From an uncultured Nocardioides sp. (lineage in GTDB: Bacteria > Actinomycetota > Actinomycetes > Propionibacteriales > Nocardioidaceae), in NCBI RefSeq assembly GCF_947488025.1, contig NZ_CANKYS010000006.1, positions 1 through 64,000 on the forward strand: a stretch of DNA of 64,000 nucleotides. The letters run 5' to 3'. The notes under the pieces were generated by a model. The model was not told the origin of the DNA, made no database searches, and saw only the letters and a list, made by a program, of their open reading frames with translations. A program made the position numbers and the translations under genes. This document shows positions 55,051-63,530 of this stretch, one piece after another. The number at the start of each line of letters is the position of its first letter. The stretch's first letter is position 1.

Positions 55051-56160
55051 TCAGTGGATCGCGAGGGTCGCAGCGGTCACGGAGAGCGTCGCGCACACCG
55101 CGCCCCACCCGGCGAGGCGGAGCAGCGGGATGCGCAGGCCGGCGGAACGACAGCGCTGGAGCCAGAGCAGTGTCGCGAGCGAGGCCCAGGGCGTCACCAG
55201 CGCTCCGGTGTTGACCCCCACCAGCGTGGCCATGAGACGTCGTACGTCGTCGGCTGCCGCGGGCTCGACGAGCAGGTAGGCCGGAAGGTTGTTGACGAGG
55301 TTGGCCGCGACCGCGGAGGCGGCAGAGAGGTGGAGCAGGTCGAGCGGGCGGGTGCCGGAGCCGACCGCGGGCGCCAGCCAGTCGAGGAGGCCCTCGCCCT
55401 GGGCGAGGCGCAGCACCCCGGCCACGACCACGAAGCCGCCCGCCATCAGCCAGGGCGGGCGGACCTCGCGCAGCAGTCCCGGCGCCCGCCACAGCAGCGC
55501 CGCGAGCAGGACGCCCGCCGACCCGAGCGCCACGACGGCGGGTTCGACGCCGACGGCGAAGAGCGGCCCGACCACGACGCACACGACGGAGCCGATGACG
55601 AGCAGCACACGGTCGTGCGGATCCGCCGGAGGCTCGACGGCATAGGTCCCGCGCAGCGCGCGCCGCTGCAGGACGGCGATCAGGACCAGGGTCACGACGA
55701 TGGCGGTCACCGCGGGCGCGGCCGCCGTACGGACGTAGTCGCCGTGGTCGGCCCCGAGGTCCTCGAAGCGGTGCACGGCCAGCAGGTTCGTCAGGTTCGA
55801 CACGGGGAGCAGCAGCGAGCCGGTGTTGGCGATCCAGAGGGTGGTGAGTGCGAAGGGGAGGGGCGCCACCCCGGTCTGGCGGGCGATGGCGAGACCGACG
55901 GGCGTCAGGAGGACGGCGGTGGTGTCGAGGCTCAGCGCGATCGTGCAGACGACCGCCAGGGTGGCGAAGGTCAGCCACAGCAGCACGACCCGGTGCCGGG
56001 CGCGGCGTGCGAGCGCGTGCGCGGCCACGTCGAACACGCCCGCCAGCTGTGCGACCTCCGCGGTCACCGTGATCGCGAGCAGGAAGACCGCGACCGGCAG
56101 CACCTGGGCCAGGACGGGCGTCAGGTCGGGGTGGAGCAGGGAGCGCAGGGCCTCGGTCAC
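55051..56160 (-). CDS. ArsB/SLC13-type anion transporter
   Basis: 369 aa, about ten helices. The motif LSLDTTAVLLTPVGLAIARQTG lies in the first half; in the second half NLVNNLPAYLLVEPAA and MATLVGVNTGALVTPWASLATLLW are the two conserved ion-transporter segments (ArsB/NhaD/SLC13). Probable substrate: arsenite or another anion. No arsC or metal regulator is adjacent, so arsenic is not secure. Shorter than the usual 420-430 aa. GTG start, 4 bp after the upstream sulfatase stop read in the same direction. Confidence 0.82.
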   Translation of the reverse strand: MTEALRSLLHPDLTPVLAQVLPVAVFLLAITVTAEVAQLAGVFDVAAHALARRARHRVVLLWLTFATLAVVCTIALSLDTTAVLLTPVGLAIARQTGVAPLPFALTTLWIANTGSLLLPVSNLTNLLAVHRFEDLGADHGDYVRTAAAPAVTAIVVTLVLIAVLQRRALRGTYAVEPPADPHDRVLLVIGSVVCVVVGPLFAVGVEPAVVALGSAGVLLAALLWRAPGLLREVRPPWLMAGGFVVVAGVLRLAQGEGLLDWLAPAVGSGTRPLDLLHLSAASAVAANLVNNLPAYLLVEPAAADDVRRLMATLVGVNTGALVTPWASLATLLWLQRCRSAGLRIPLLRLAGWGAVCATLSVTAATLAIH

Positions 56161-56164
56161 GTGG

Positions 56165-57697
56165 TCACGACGAGCCGCGGGCGGCGCCGGACGCCGTGCC
56201 CGTCACCGGCTCGGGGACCGGACCGAACTGCTGGTTGCAGGTCCAGCCCGCGCAGTCGACGAGCTCGCGGCGGCGCATCTCGAGCGTGGACCGCACGCCG
56301 GCGTAGGCCGGGTCATCGGCGAGGTTGACCATCTCGTAGGGGTCGAGCAGCCGGTCATAGAGGAACGTGTCGAGACCGTCGGTGCCGTAGAGGTAGCGCT
56401 CGGTGCGTACGCCCCGGTGCGACCAGCCGTTGCCCAGGGTGCGCCCGGTCTGGATGAGGGTCGTGTCCCGGAACGGCTGGGGCTCGCCGCGCAGGGTCGG
56501 CGCCAGGGACGTGCCGTCAACCTGCCACTGCGGGGTGACTCCCGTCAGGGCGGCGAAGGTGACGGGGAGGTCGACCAGCGTCGCGGGCAGTGAGGACGTG
56601 GCACCGGGGACCACGCCGGGGCCCCGCACGAGCAGCGGGACCTGCAGGGCCTCGTCGGTGAGGACGTCCTTGCCGACGAAGCGGTGTTCGCCGAGGGAGT
56701 AGCCGTTGTCGGAGGTGAAGACGATGTAGGTGTCGTCGAGGACGCCCTCGTCGTCCAGCGTCTGGACCAGGGACCCGACCGCACGGTCGACCGCCTGCAA
56801 CGACTGCAGCCGGGCGGTGTTCTCCGCGGCCACCTCGTCGCGCGACGCGGGGGCGCGGTGCCGCAGGTAGGCGGGCTGGTCGGTGACGTCCTCCTCGTTG
56901 AAGGAGGGGTCGTCGAACGCGGACGGGCGCTCGTCGAGGAACAGGTCCTGGTCCTGCGGTGCCGCGGGAGGCAGGCTGCGTCCGCCCTCGGGGCTGATCC
57001 GGTAGTGCGGCGCGAGGTGCCACGCGTAGACGACGAAGGGGTCGCCGGTGCGCGCGAAGTCGCGCACGGCCTCGTTGGTGCGGTCCTCGATCACCGAGGT
57101 GATGTAGCTGTCGGTGTAGCGGCGGGGGTCCCCGTCACCGGTCATCGTGAAGTCGACGTAGTCGTAGACCCCGCGGGTCAGCGCGTCCCACCGCGACCAC
57201 CCGGCGGGACGCACGTCGCCGGGGTGGTAGCCGTTGAGGAACTTGCCGGCGAACGCGGTGCGGTAGCCGCCGGCGCGGAACCAGACACTGGCCTCCTGCG
57301 TGGGGTCGAGCGCGTCGAAGCCGCCGTTCACGCCGCGGTTGTGCTGGACGCCGTTGTTCTGCGCGTACTGGCCGGTGGCGAGCTGGGCGCGGGCCGGGCA
57401 GCAGAGCGGGTGCGGCGAGATCGCGTCGGTGAACTCCATGCCCTGGTCGGCCAGGAGGCGCCGGGTGATCGGCATGTGGTCGAGGTCGTCGTCGCGCATG
57501 TCGTCGGTGAGGACGAACACCAGGTTGGGACGGGTCGTCTCGTCGGCTCCGGTGCCGGGGGACAGGGTGCCCTGCACCATCCGCACCGTGCCCGCCGCAC
57601 GCGCCTGGTCCGTGTCGCTGGTCGCCGTGACCGTGGCCAGGGTGGCGACGAGGACGATCAGGAGGGCAGCCGTGATCGACTGTGCCCACGCTCGCAT
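56165..57697 (-). CDS. Secreted sulfatase
   Basis: 510 aa. An N-terminal signal or anchor (about 5-26; SITAALLIVLVATLATVT) was the reason to start at 57697. The sulfatase domain has VFVLTDDMRDDD (Asp65, Asp66) and formylglycine motif CCPAR at 99-103, where the first Cys is modified. FAGKFLNGYHP and SDNGYSLGEH follow. Resembles N-acetylglucosamine-6-sulfatase-like enzymes acting on sulfated polysaccharide. It is followed by the anion transporter 4 bp later, suggesting desulfation plus anion transport in one operon. Confidence 0.9.
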   Translation of the reverse strand: MRAWAQSITAALLIVLVATLATVTATSDTDQARAAGTVRMVQGTLSPGTGADETTRPNLVFVLTDDMRDDDLDHMPITRRLLADQGMEFTDAISPHPLCCPARAQLATGQYAQNNGVQHNRGVNGGFDALDPTQEASVWFRAGGYRTAFAGKFLNGYHPGDVRPAGWSRWDALTRGVYDYVDFTMTGDGDPRRYTDSYITSVIEDRTNEAVRDFARTGDPFVVYAWHLAPHYRISPEGGRSLPPAAPQDQDLFLDERPSAFDDPSFNEEDVTDQPAYLRHRAPASRDEVAAENTARLQSLQAVDRAVGSLVQTLDDEGVLDDTYIVFTSDNGYSLGEHRFVGKDVLTDEALQVPLLVRGPGVVPGATSSLPATLVDLPVTFAALTGVTPQWQVDGTSLAPTLRGEPQPFRDTTLIQTGRTLGNGWSHRGVRTERYLYGTDGLDTFLYDRLLDPYEMVNLADDPAYAGVRSTLEMRRRELVDCAGWTCNQQFGPVPEPVTGTASGAARGSS

Positions 57698-57945
57698 GCT
57701 GCCCCTCGCCGAGACCCTGAGGGCCTGCTCGTCCGCCCGTGTCGGCGCAAGAGTAGGGCGCCGGAGGCCGCCTCCCCAAGGCGACACGACGACTGGGGTG
57801 ACAATGGACCCGACCGCTACCCTGTGGACTCGCCGACGCCGCGCACCACGGCTCGGCGCATGCCCCGATCGCACGAGATGAAGGAACCCGCAGCAGCCGC
57901 CATGGACGAGAGTCAAAGTCCCCGCACGACCGCACTGACCACCGG

Positions 57946-59304
57946 GTGCGCGTCGTGACCCCCCTCCTGCTCCTGCTCGTGTCGCTGGCCCTCGTGGCCG
58001 CCTGCGGCCTCTTCGTGGCCGCAGAGTTCTCCTTCGTCACCGTCGACCGGCCCAGCGTCGAACGCGCCGCGGCCGCCGGCGACGAGGGCGCCCGCGGCGT
58101 CCAGCTGGCTCTTCGCTCGCTGTCGACTCAGCTGTCCGGCGCCCAGGTCGGCATCACCGTCACCAACCTGGCCATCGGCTTCCTCGCCGAGCCGGCCATC
58201 TCCGACCTGATCGACGGCCCGCTCGCGTCCGCGGGGGTGGCCGAGAGCGTCGTGACACCCCTCTCGCTCGCGCTCGGCCTCGCGATCGGCACGGTCGTCA
58301 CGATGATCTTCGGCGAGATGGTGCCCAAGAACATCGCCATCGCCCGCCCGCTCGAGACCGCCCGCAACACCCAGGGCTTCATGCGCGGCTTCACCGCCCT
58401 CACCCGCGGCCCCATCCGGGCGCTCAACGGGTCGGCCAACGCCATCGTGCGCCGCCTCGGCATCGAGCCGCAGGAGGAGCTCCGCTCCGCCCGCAGCTCC
58501 CAGGAGCTCTCCTCGCTCGTCCAGCGGTCCGCCGACCAGGGCACGCTCGACGCCGACACCGCCGAGCTCGTCGAGCGATCGGTCGAGTTCGGCACCCGCA
58601 CCGCGGGCGAGATCATGACCCCCCGCGTGCGGACCACGACCGTCGAGGACGGCGACCGGGTCTCAGCGGTGATCGAGCTGGCCCGCCAGACCGGGCACTC
58701 CCGCTTCCCGGTCCTCGACGCCGAGGACACCGTCGTCGGCACCGTGCACGTCAAGCACGCGGTCGCCGTGCCGGTCCACGAGCGCGCGACCACCCGCATC
58801 AAGCGCGTCATGGTCCGCCCCGTCGTCGTGCCCGACAGCCTGCGGCTCGACCCGCTCCTGGCCCTGCTGCGCCAGGACGGCTTCCAGATGGCCGTCGTCC
58901 TCGACGAGTACGGCGGCCACGCGGGCATCGTCACGCTCGAGGACGTCGTGGAGGAGATCGTCGGCGACATCTCCGACGAGCACGACCGGCTCGGCGCGCG
59001 GATCCGCCAGCGCCGCGACGGCAGCTGGACCCTGTCGGGGCTGCTGCGTCCCGACGAGGTCGAGGACGTCACCGACATCGAGCTGCCCGACCACGAGGAC
59101 TACGACACCGTGGCCGGCCTCGTCATGCGCGAGCTCGGCAAGATCCCGGAGCCCGGTGACCGCGTCGAGCTCCCGGTGCCCGACCGCAGCGACCCCCACG
59201 AGGTGCGCGAGCGCCTGGTGACCCTGACCGTGCAACGGATGGACGGCCTGCGCATCGACCGGCTCGACCTCGTGCTGGTGGGGGAGGCCGACCATGAACA
59301 GTGA
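57946..59304 (+). CDS. CNNM/CorC-type transporter-associated protein 1
   Basis: 452 aa. The N-terminal DUF21/CNNM membrane domain (about 1-190; CGLFVAAEFSFVTVDR, GAQVGITVTNLAIGF, FGEMVPKNIA) is followed by a CBS pair (about 210-330) and a C-terminal CorC/HlyC domain. Such proteins act in Mg2+ or Co2+ export. GTG at 57946 is used; GTG at 57955 is an alternative that overlaps the stop of a 26-codon ORF (57878-57958) as GTGA. It overlaps the next paralogue by 11 bp. Confidence 0.9.
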   Translation: MRVVTPLLLLLVSLALVAACGLFVAAEFSFVTVDRPSVERAAAAGDEGARGVQLALRSLSTQLSGAQVGITVTNLAIGFLAEPAISDLIDGPLASAGVAESVVTPLSLALGLAIGTVVTMIFGEMVPKNIAIARPLETARNTQGFMRGFTALTRGPIRALNGSANAIVRRLGIEPQEELRSARSSQELSSLVQRSADQGTLDADTAELVERSVEFGTRTAGEIMTPRVRTTTVEDGDRVSAVIELARQTGHSRFPVLDAEDTVVGTVHVKHAVAVPVHERATTRIKRVMVRPVVVPDSLRLDPLLALLRQDGFQMAVVLDEYGGHAGIVTLEDVVEEIVGDISDEHDRLGARIRQRRDGSWTLSGLLRPDEVEDVTDIELPDHEDYDTVAGLVMRELGKIPEPGDRVELPVPDRSDPHEVRERLVTLTVQRMDGLRIDRLDLVLVGEADHEQ

Positions 59305-60358
59305 CCTCCTCGGCGTGGGCCTCGCCGTCGTGCTGCTCGGCCTCAACGCCTTCTTCGTGGGCGCGGAGTTCGCCCTGCTCGCCGCTCGCCGCAGCCAGAT
59401 CGAGCCGCGCGCCCAAGAGGGTTCGCGGGCCGCCCGCACCACCCTGCGCGCCATGGAGAACATCTCGCTCGTCATGGCCGGGGCACAGCTCGGCATCACC
59501 GTCTGCTCGCTCGGCCTGGGTGCGATCGGAGAGCCGGCCGTCGCCCACCTGCTCGAGCCGGTCTTCCACGCCGCCCGGTTGCCCGACGACCTGCTGCACC
59601 CGGTGTCGTTCGTGGTCGCGATGTCGATCGTGGTCTACCTGCACGTCGTGCTCGGCGAGATGGTGCCCAAGAACATCGCGCTCGCCGGGGCCGACCGGGC
59701 CGCGATGGTGCTCAGCCCGCCCATGATGGCGATCGTCACCGTGCTGCGCCCGGTCATCGCAGGCATGAACATGGCGGCCAACGGGGTGCTGCGCGTCATG
59801 CGAATCGAGCCCAAGGACGAGGTCCACTCCAGCTTCACCCGCGAGGAGGTCGCCGCCCTCGTCGAGGAGTCGCGGGGCGAGGGACTCATCGAGGCCGACG
59901 AGTACGACCGGCTCGCCGGCGCGCTCGGCTTCACCGAGAAGTCCGTCGCCGCCATCGTGATGGCGCCCGACACCCTGGCCACGGTGGCCCCGGGCTCGAC
60001 CGTGGCCGACGTCGAGGCCGTGTGCGCGGCCACCGGCTTCAGCCGGTTCCCGGTCGCCGGCGACGACGGCACGCTGCTGGGCTACCTCCACATCAAGGAC
60101 GCCCTGGAGTCCGACGACGACAAGCGTTCGCGCGTCATCGAGGACAAGTGGATCCGTCCCTTCGCCTCCATCCACCCCGACGACCTGCTCCACGACGCCC
60201 TCGAGAGCCTCCAGGTCAAGGGCGCCCACATGGCGCGGGTCGTGGAGCGCGACGGGAGCGTCATCGGCCTGGTCACGCTCGAGGACGTGCTCGAGGAGCT
60301 CGTCGGTGAGATCCGCGACGCCGCGCACCACGACGTGTCCGGCGTCGAGGCTCACTGA
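59294..60358 (+). CDS. CNNM/CorC-type transporter-associated protein 2
   Basis: 354 aa, shorter than its partner. CNNM domain about 1-185 (LNAFFVGAEFALLAARRSQIE, GAQLGITVCSLGLG, LGEMVPKNIALAG), CBS pair about 205-335, and no C-terminal CorC/HlyC domain. Tandem CNNM genes of unequal length are common in actinobacteria and may form a heterodimeric transporter. Overlap with the first gene supports this. Confidence 0.92.
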   Translation: MNSDLLGVGLAVVLLGLNAFFVGAEFALLAARRSQIEPRAQEGSRAARTTLRAMENISLVMAGAQLGITVCSLGLGAIGEPAVAHLLEPVFHAARLPDDLLHPVSFVVAMSIVVYLHVVLGEMVPKNIALAGADRAAMVLSPPMMAIVTVLRPVIAGMNMAANGVLRVMRIEPKDEVHSSFTREEVAALVEESRGEGLIEADEYDRLAGALGFTEKSVAAIVMAPDTLATVAPGSTVADVEAVCAATGFSRFPVAGDDGTLLGYLHIKDALESDDDKRSRVIEDKWIRPFASIHPDDLLHDALESLQVKGAHMARVVERDGSVIGLVTLEDVLEELVGEIRDAAHHDVSGVEAH

Positions 60359-60366
60359 GCGCTGGA

Positions 60367-60372
60367 TAGGGT
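60367..60372 (+). promoter_or_regulatory. Predicted -10 element for the phosphatidyltransferase gene
   Basis: TAGGGT lies 6 nt before the GTG at 60379, which has no Shine-Dalgarno sequence, so a leaderless message is likely. Confidence 0.45.
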
Positions 60373-60378
60373 CTGACC

Positions 60379-60978
60379 GTGTCCGAGGGAGCATCTCGCG
60401 TCTGGACCGTGCCCAACATCATCAGTGTGGTGCGGCTCGCCGGCGTACCCCTCTTCCTGTGGTTGGTGCTCGGGCCGGAGGCCGACGCGATCGCCCTCGT
60501 CGTGCTCATGGTCGCCGGGTTCACCGACTTCCTCGACGGGTGGCTGGCGCGCCGGCTCGACCAGTACTCCACGCTGGGCGAGATCCTCGACCCGGTGGCC
60601 GACCGGCTCTACATCCTGGCCGTCGTGGTCGGCCTCTTCCTGCGCGACATCATCCCGTGGTGGGTCGCCATCGCGCTGCCGCTGCGTGACCTCTTCCTCT
60701 GGGGCCTCGTGCCGATCCTCCGCACCCGCGGCTTCTCGGCGCTGCCGGTGCACTTCCTCGGCAAGGCGGCCACGTTCAACCTGCTCTATGCCTTCCCGCT
60801 GCTGCTCCTCGGCGAGGGTGACGGCATCGTCGCGACGCTCGCCCGCAACTTCGGCTGGGCCTTCGCCTGGTGGGGGATCGGGCTCTACTGGTGGGCAGGG
60901 GTCCTCTACGCCTGGCAGGTCCGCACCCTGGTGCGCGAGACACCGCGTCGTACGTTCCCGGCGACCGACCATGGCTGA
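60379..60978 (+). CDS. CDP-alcohol phosphatidyltransferase
   Basis: 199 aa, six helices. The active-site signature DG-x2-AR-x8-G-x3-D-x3-D is complete: it starts at DGWLARRLD and ends at EILDPVAD (about 54-76). Transfers a phosphatidyl group from CDP-diacylglycerol to an alcohol; the syntenic mycobacterial gene (Rv1822) is annotated pgsA2. Glycerol phosphate is the likely acceptor, but the sequence does not prove it. It overlaps the DUF881 gene by 8 bp. Confidence 0.9.
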   Translation: MSEGASRVWTVPNIISVVRLAGVPLFLWLVLGPEADAIALVVLMVAGFTDFLDGWLARRLDQYSTLGEILDPVADRLYILAVVVGLFLRDIIPWWVAIALPLRDLFLWGLVPILRTRGFSALPVHFLGKAATFNLLYAFPLLLLGEGDGIVATLARNFGWAFAWWGIGLYWWAGVLYAWQVRTLVRETPRRTFPATDHG

Positions 60979-61879
60979 GTCGCAGCCGCGTCCCGGGCCG
61001 CGAGCGGCACACCTCGAGACCGACCGCCCGCTGCCCGAGCACGTCACGACGCCGCTCCTGACGCTGATCACCGCGCGGTCGATGGACGAGGACTACGCCC
61101 ACGTGGCCCAGAAGCGGGCCGCAGACGGCGACGTACGCCCGCAGGTGGCGCGACCGCACTGGTCCAGCCTGCTCGCGGTGGCGGCGCTCGGCGTGATGGC
61201 GGCCGTCGTCGCCGTGCAGACCGACCGCGAGGCGCCGGCCAACGAGCTGAGCCGGACAGCGCTGGTCGAGCAGATCGACAGCCGCAGCGAGGAGGTGCGC
61301 GGCCTGCAGGGGGACGTCGCGGAGCTGAACCGGTCCAACGCCGCGCTCGCGAGCAGCAGCACGAGGAACCAGGCGAAGCTCGACGACATCGAGACGCGAG
61401 TCAGGCGCGCCGAGCTCGTCTCCGGCTTCTCCGCCGTCCACGGTCCCGGAGTACGGATCACGGTGGACAACCGGCCCGGCGGCGACGTGGACGGGGAGGT
61501 GCTCGACGAGGACCTCGCCACGCTGGTCGACGGGCTGTTCGCGGCCGGGGCCGAGGCCGTGGCGATCAACGACCAGCGGATCAACGCGCTGGGAGGCATC
61601 CGCAACACCAACCGCGCCGTCCACGTCAACGGCCGCCCGGTCAACGCCCCCTACGAGGTCTCGGCCATCGGTGACCCCCAGACGCTGCAGGCCCGGCTCG
61701 TCGAGAGCTCGCAGGGTCAGCAGTGGTTCGCCCGCGTCTCCAACTACGGATTTGTCTACGACGCCCAGAATGTCGATGACATCCGCTTGCCGGCTGCGCC
61801 CGAACGCGTCCTTCGTGATGTGATCGAGCTCGACGCCGATCCCAACAACGGGCCTGAACGAGAAGGGAGCTCGCCGTGA
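60971..61879 (+). CDS. DUF881 family protein 1
   Basis: 302 aa. A basic cytosolic N-terminus (about 1-65), one membrane helix (LLAVAALGVMAAVVAV), a coiled coil (about 90-135) and the DUF881 domain with VHGPGVRITVDN and EAVAINDQRINALGGIRN. Resembles the divisome-associated YlxW/YlxX class of Gram-positive bacteria. Sits in the conserved DUF881-Sbp-DUF881-gcvH order (Rv1823-Rv1826). It overlaps sbp by 4 bp. Confidence 0.92.
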   Translation: MAESQPRPGPRAAHLETDRPLPEHVTTPLLTLITARSMDEDYAHVAQKRAADGDVRPQVARPHWSSLLAVAALGVMAAVVAVQTDREAPANELSRTALVEQIDSRSEEVRGLQGDVAELNRSNAALASSSTRNQAKLDDIETRVRRAELVSGFSAVHGPGVRITVDNRPGGDVDGEVLDEDLATLVDGLFAAGAEAVAINDQRINALGGIRNTNRAVHVNGRPVNAPYEVSAIGDPQTLQARLVESSQGQQWFARVSNYGFVYDAQNVDDIRLPAAPERVLRDVIELDADPNNGPEREGSSP

Positions 61880-62208
61880 TAGCCGCCCTCGGCCTGCTCC
61901 TGGGCATCATCGCCGGGCTGGTCTTCGCCCCCGACGTGCCGCTCAGCCTGCAGAACTACCTGCCGATCGCCGTGGTGGCCGCGCTCGACGCGGTCTTCGG
62001 TGCGCTGCGCGCCTACCTGGACGGCATCTTCGACGACAAGGTCTTCGTCGTCTCCTTCGTCAGCAACGTCGTGGTCGCGGCGGCGATCGTCTACCTCGGC
62101 GACCAGCTCGGTGTCGGCTCGCAGCTCAGCACCGGCGTGATCGTCGTGCTGGGCATCCGCATCTTCTCCAACGTCGCAGCCATCCGCAGGCACGTCTTCC
62201 ATGCCTGA
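61876..62208 (+). CDS. sbp: Small basic protein Sbp (DUF1290)
   Basis: 110 aa, three membrane helices, starting with GLLLGIIAGLVFAPDVPLSLQNYLPIAVVAALDAVFGALRA, the DUF1290/Sbp signature (quoted here as its leading features). Named in Bacillus near the division operon; the function is not settled. GTG start inside the preceding stop codon, and the next ATG lies inside its own end (8-bp overlap), so these three genes form one coupled unit. Confidence 0.9.
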   Translation: MIAALGLLLGIIAGLVFAPDVPLSLQNYLPIAVVAALDAVFGALRAYLDGIFDDKVFVVSFVSNVVVAAAIVYLGDQLGVGSQLSTGVIVVLGIRIFSNVAAIRRHVFHA

Positions 62209-62953
62209 GCACCGCACCGACCCCGAGCCCGAACCCGGTCGCGACCGGCTACGGAAGGCCGTGGTGCGGCCGTCGCGGCGCCAGGTCGTGGTCGCGGCGC
62301 TCCTGGCTGTCCTCGGCTTCGCCTTCATCGTCCAGGTGCGCGACACCGCGGCCAACGACACCTATGCGGGTCTCCGCGAGAGTGAGCTCGTCGAGGTGCT
62401 CGACGGGCTCACCGGCACCGCCGAGCGCGCACGCCGCGAGGTCGACCGGCTCGAGGCGCGGCGCGACGAGCTCGCCAACGAGAACCAGGCCAGGTTCGCG
62501 GCCCTCGACGAGGCCGAGCAGCGGGTGCGGACCCTCAACATCATCGCCGGCCTGGTGCCGGTCACCGGACCGGGCATCCGAATGACCATCAACGAGTCGT
62601 CCACCCGCGTCAACGTCGGGTCGCTGCTCGACACGGTGCAGGAGCTGCGCACGGCCGGTGCCGAGGCGATGGAGCTCAACGACTCGATCCGGCTCGGCGC
62701 GGACACCTCCTTCGACAACGGCGTGGGTGGCATCGAGGTCGACGGCCAGCTCCTCGAGCCGCCCTACGTCCTCGAGGTGATCGGCGACCCGCACGTGCTC
62801 CGTACGGCTCTCGAGTTCTCCACCGGACCCATCGAGACCCTGGAGACCTACGACGGCGCCACGGTCGACGTGGAGGACCTCGAGGCCGTCCAGATCACCA
62901 GCGTCCGTGAGCCCACCCGACCGGAGCATGCAGAGTTCGGCACCGGCCAGTAG
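62201..62953 (+). CDS. DUF881 family protein 2
   Basis: 250 aa. One helix (about 25-42; QVVVAALLAVLGFAFIVQV), then a coiled coil (RREVDRLEARRDELANENQ) and the DUF881 domain (GLVPVTGPGIRMTINES, AGAEAMELNDSIRLG). Paralogue of the gene two places upstream with the short Sbp in between; the trio may form a membrane complex linked to cell-envelope growth. Ends 50 bp before gcvH. Confidence 0.92.
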   Translation: MPEHRTDPEPEPGRDRLRKAVVRPSRRQVVVAALLAVLGFAFIVQVRDTAANDTYAGLRESELVEVLDGLTGTAERARREVDRLEARRDELANENQARFAALDEAEQRVRTLNIIAGLVPVTGPGIRMTINESSTRVNVGSLLDTVQELRTAGAEAMELNDSIRLGADTSFDNGVGGIEVDGQLLEPPYVLEVIGDPHVLRTALEFSTGPIETLETYDGATVDVEDLEAVQITSVREPTRPEHAEFGTGQ

Positions 62954-63002
62954 CCTGCCGCACACCTGCAGCCACACACCACCACTGCACCTAGGAGTCC
63001 CC

Positions 63003-63389
63003 GTGCATCCGGAGAACCTCAAGTACACAAGCGAGCACGAGTGGGTCCGCACCCCCGGCGACACCGAGGGCTCGGTCCGCATCGGGATCACCGACTTCGC
63101 CCAGGACGCCCTCGGCGACATCGTGTACGTCTCCCTCCCGCAGGTGGGCGACCAGGTGACGGCGGGGGAGACCTGCGGCGAGCTCGAGTCCACCAAGTCG
63201 GTCAGCGACATCTACGCCCCGGTGACGGGGGAGGTGGTGGCGACCAACGCCGCCCTCGACTCCACGCCCGAGCTGGTCAACAGCGACCCCTACGAGGCGG
63301 GCTGGCTGTTCGAGGTCGGGGTCCCCGACAGCTCGCAGGTCGACGGCCTCATGGACGCCTCGACCTACCAGGCCACGCTGGACGGCTGA
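63003..63389 (+). CDS. gcvH: Glycine cleavage system H protein
   Basis: 128 aa. The lipoyl-lysine sits in ESTKSVSDIYAP (about residues 62-73), preceded by the strand DQVTAGETCGE. FAQDALGDIVYVSLP is the usual first hairpin. GTG with AGGAG at 62993-62997. No gcvT or gcvP nearby; the lone gcvH next to an FHA gene is common in actinobacteria. Confidence 0.95.
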   Translation: MHPENLKYTSEHEWVRTPGDTEGSVRIGITDFAQDALGDIVYVSLPQVGDQVTAGETCGELESTKSVSDIYAPVTGEVVATNAALDSTPELVNSDPYEAGWLFEVGVPDSSQVDGLMDASTYQATLDG

Positions 63390-63434
63390 CCCGCAACCCC
63401 TGTCCCACCACCTGCCCACCCGTGTTCCCCGACC

Positions 63435-63457
63435 GCCCGCCGTCGCCAACGGCGGGC
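63435..63457 (+). terminator. Hairpin after gcvH
   Basis: GCCCGCCGT at 63435-63443 pairs perfectly with ACGGCGGGC at 63449-63457 around CGCCA. No T tract, but the stem lies 46 bp after the gcvH stop. Confidence 0.6.
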
Positions 63458-63478
63458 TGGTAGGTTCGGGGAAACCGT

Positions 63479-63504
63479 CAACCTCAACTCTCGGCTGAGG
63501 GTTG
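63479..63504. promoter_or_regulatory. Imperfect inverted repeat before the FHA gene
   Basis: CAACCTCA at 63479-63486 and TGAGGGTTG at 63496-63504 form an inverted repeat with one bulged base and a 9-nt spacer. It lies 26 bp before the FHA start codon. Could be an operator or an RNA hairpin. Confidence 0.35.
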
Positions 63505-63530
63505 GGCGTCGATCCGTCGAGGAGCTTTCC

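Noticed and set aside
52013..55978. Minus-strand open frame of about 1320 codons
   Set aside because: Only its last 340 codons are the DUF389 gene. The rest runs antisense through the TPR gene and in another frame of the transporter, with no recognisable domain.
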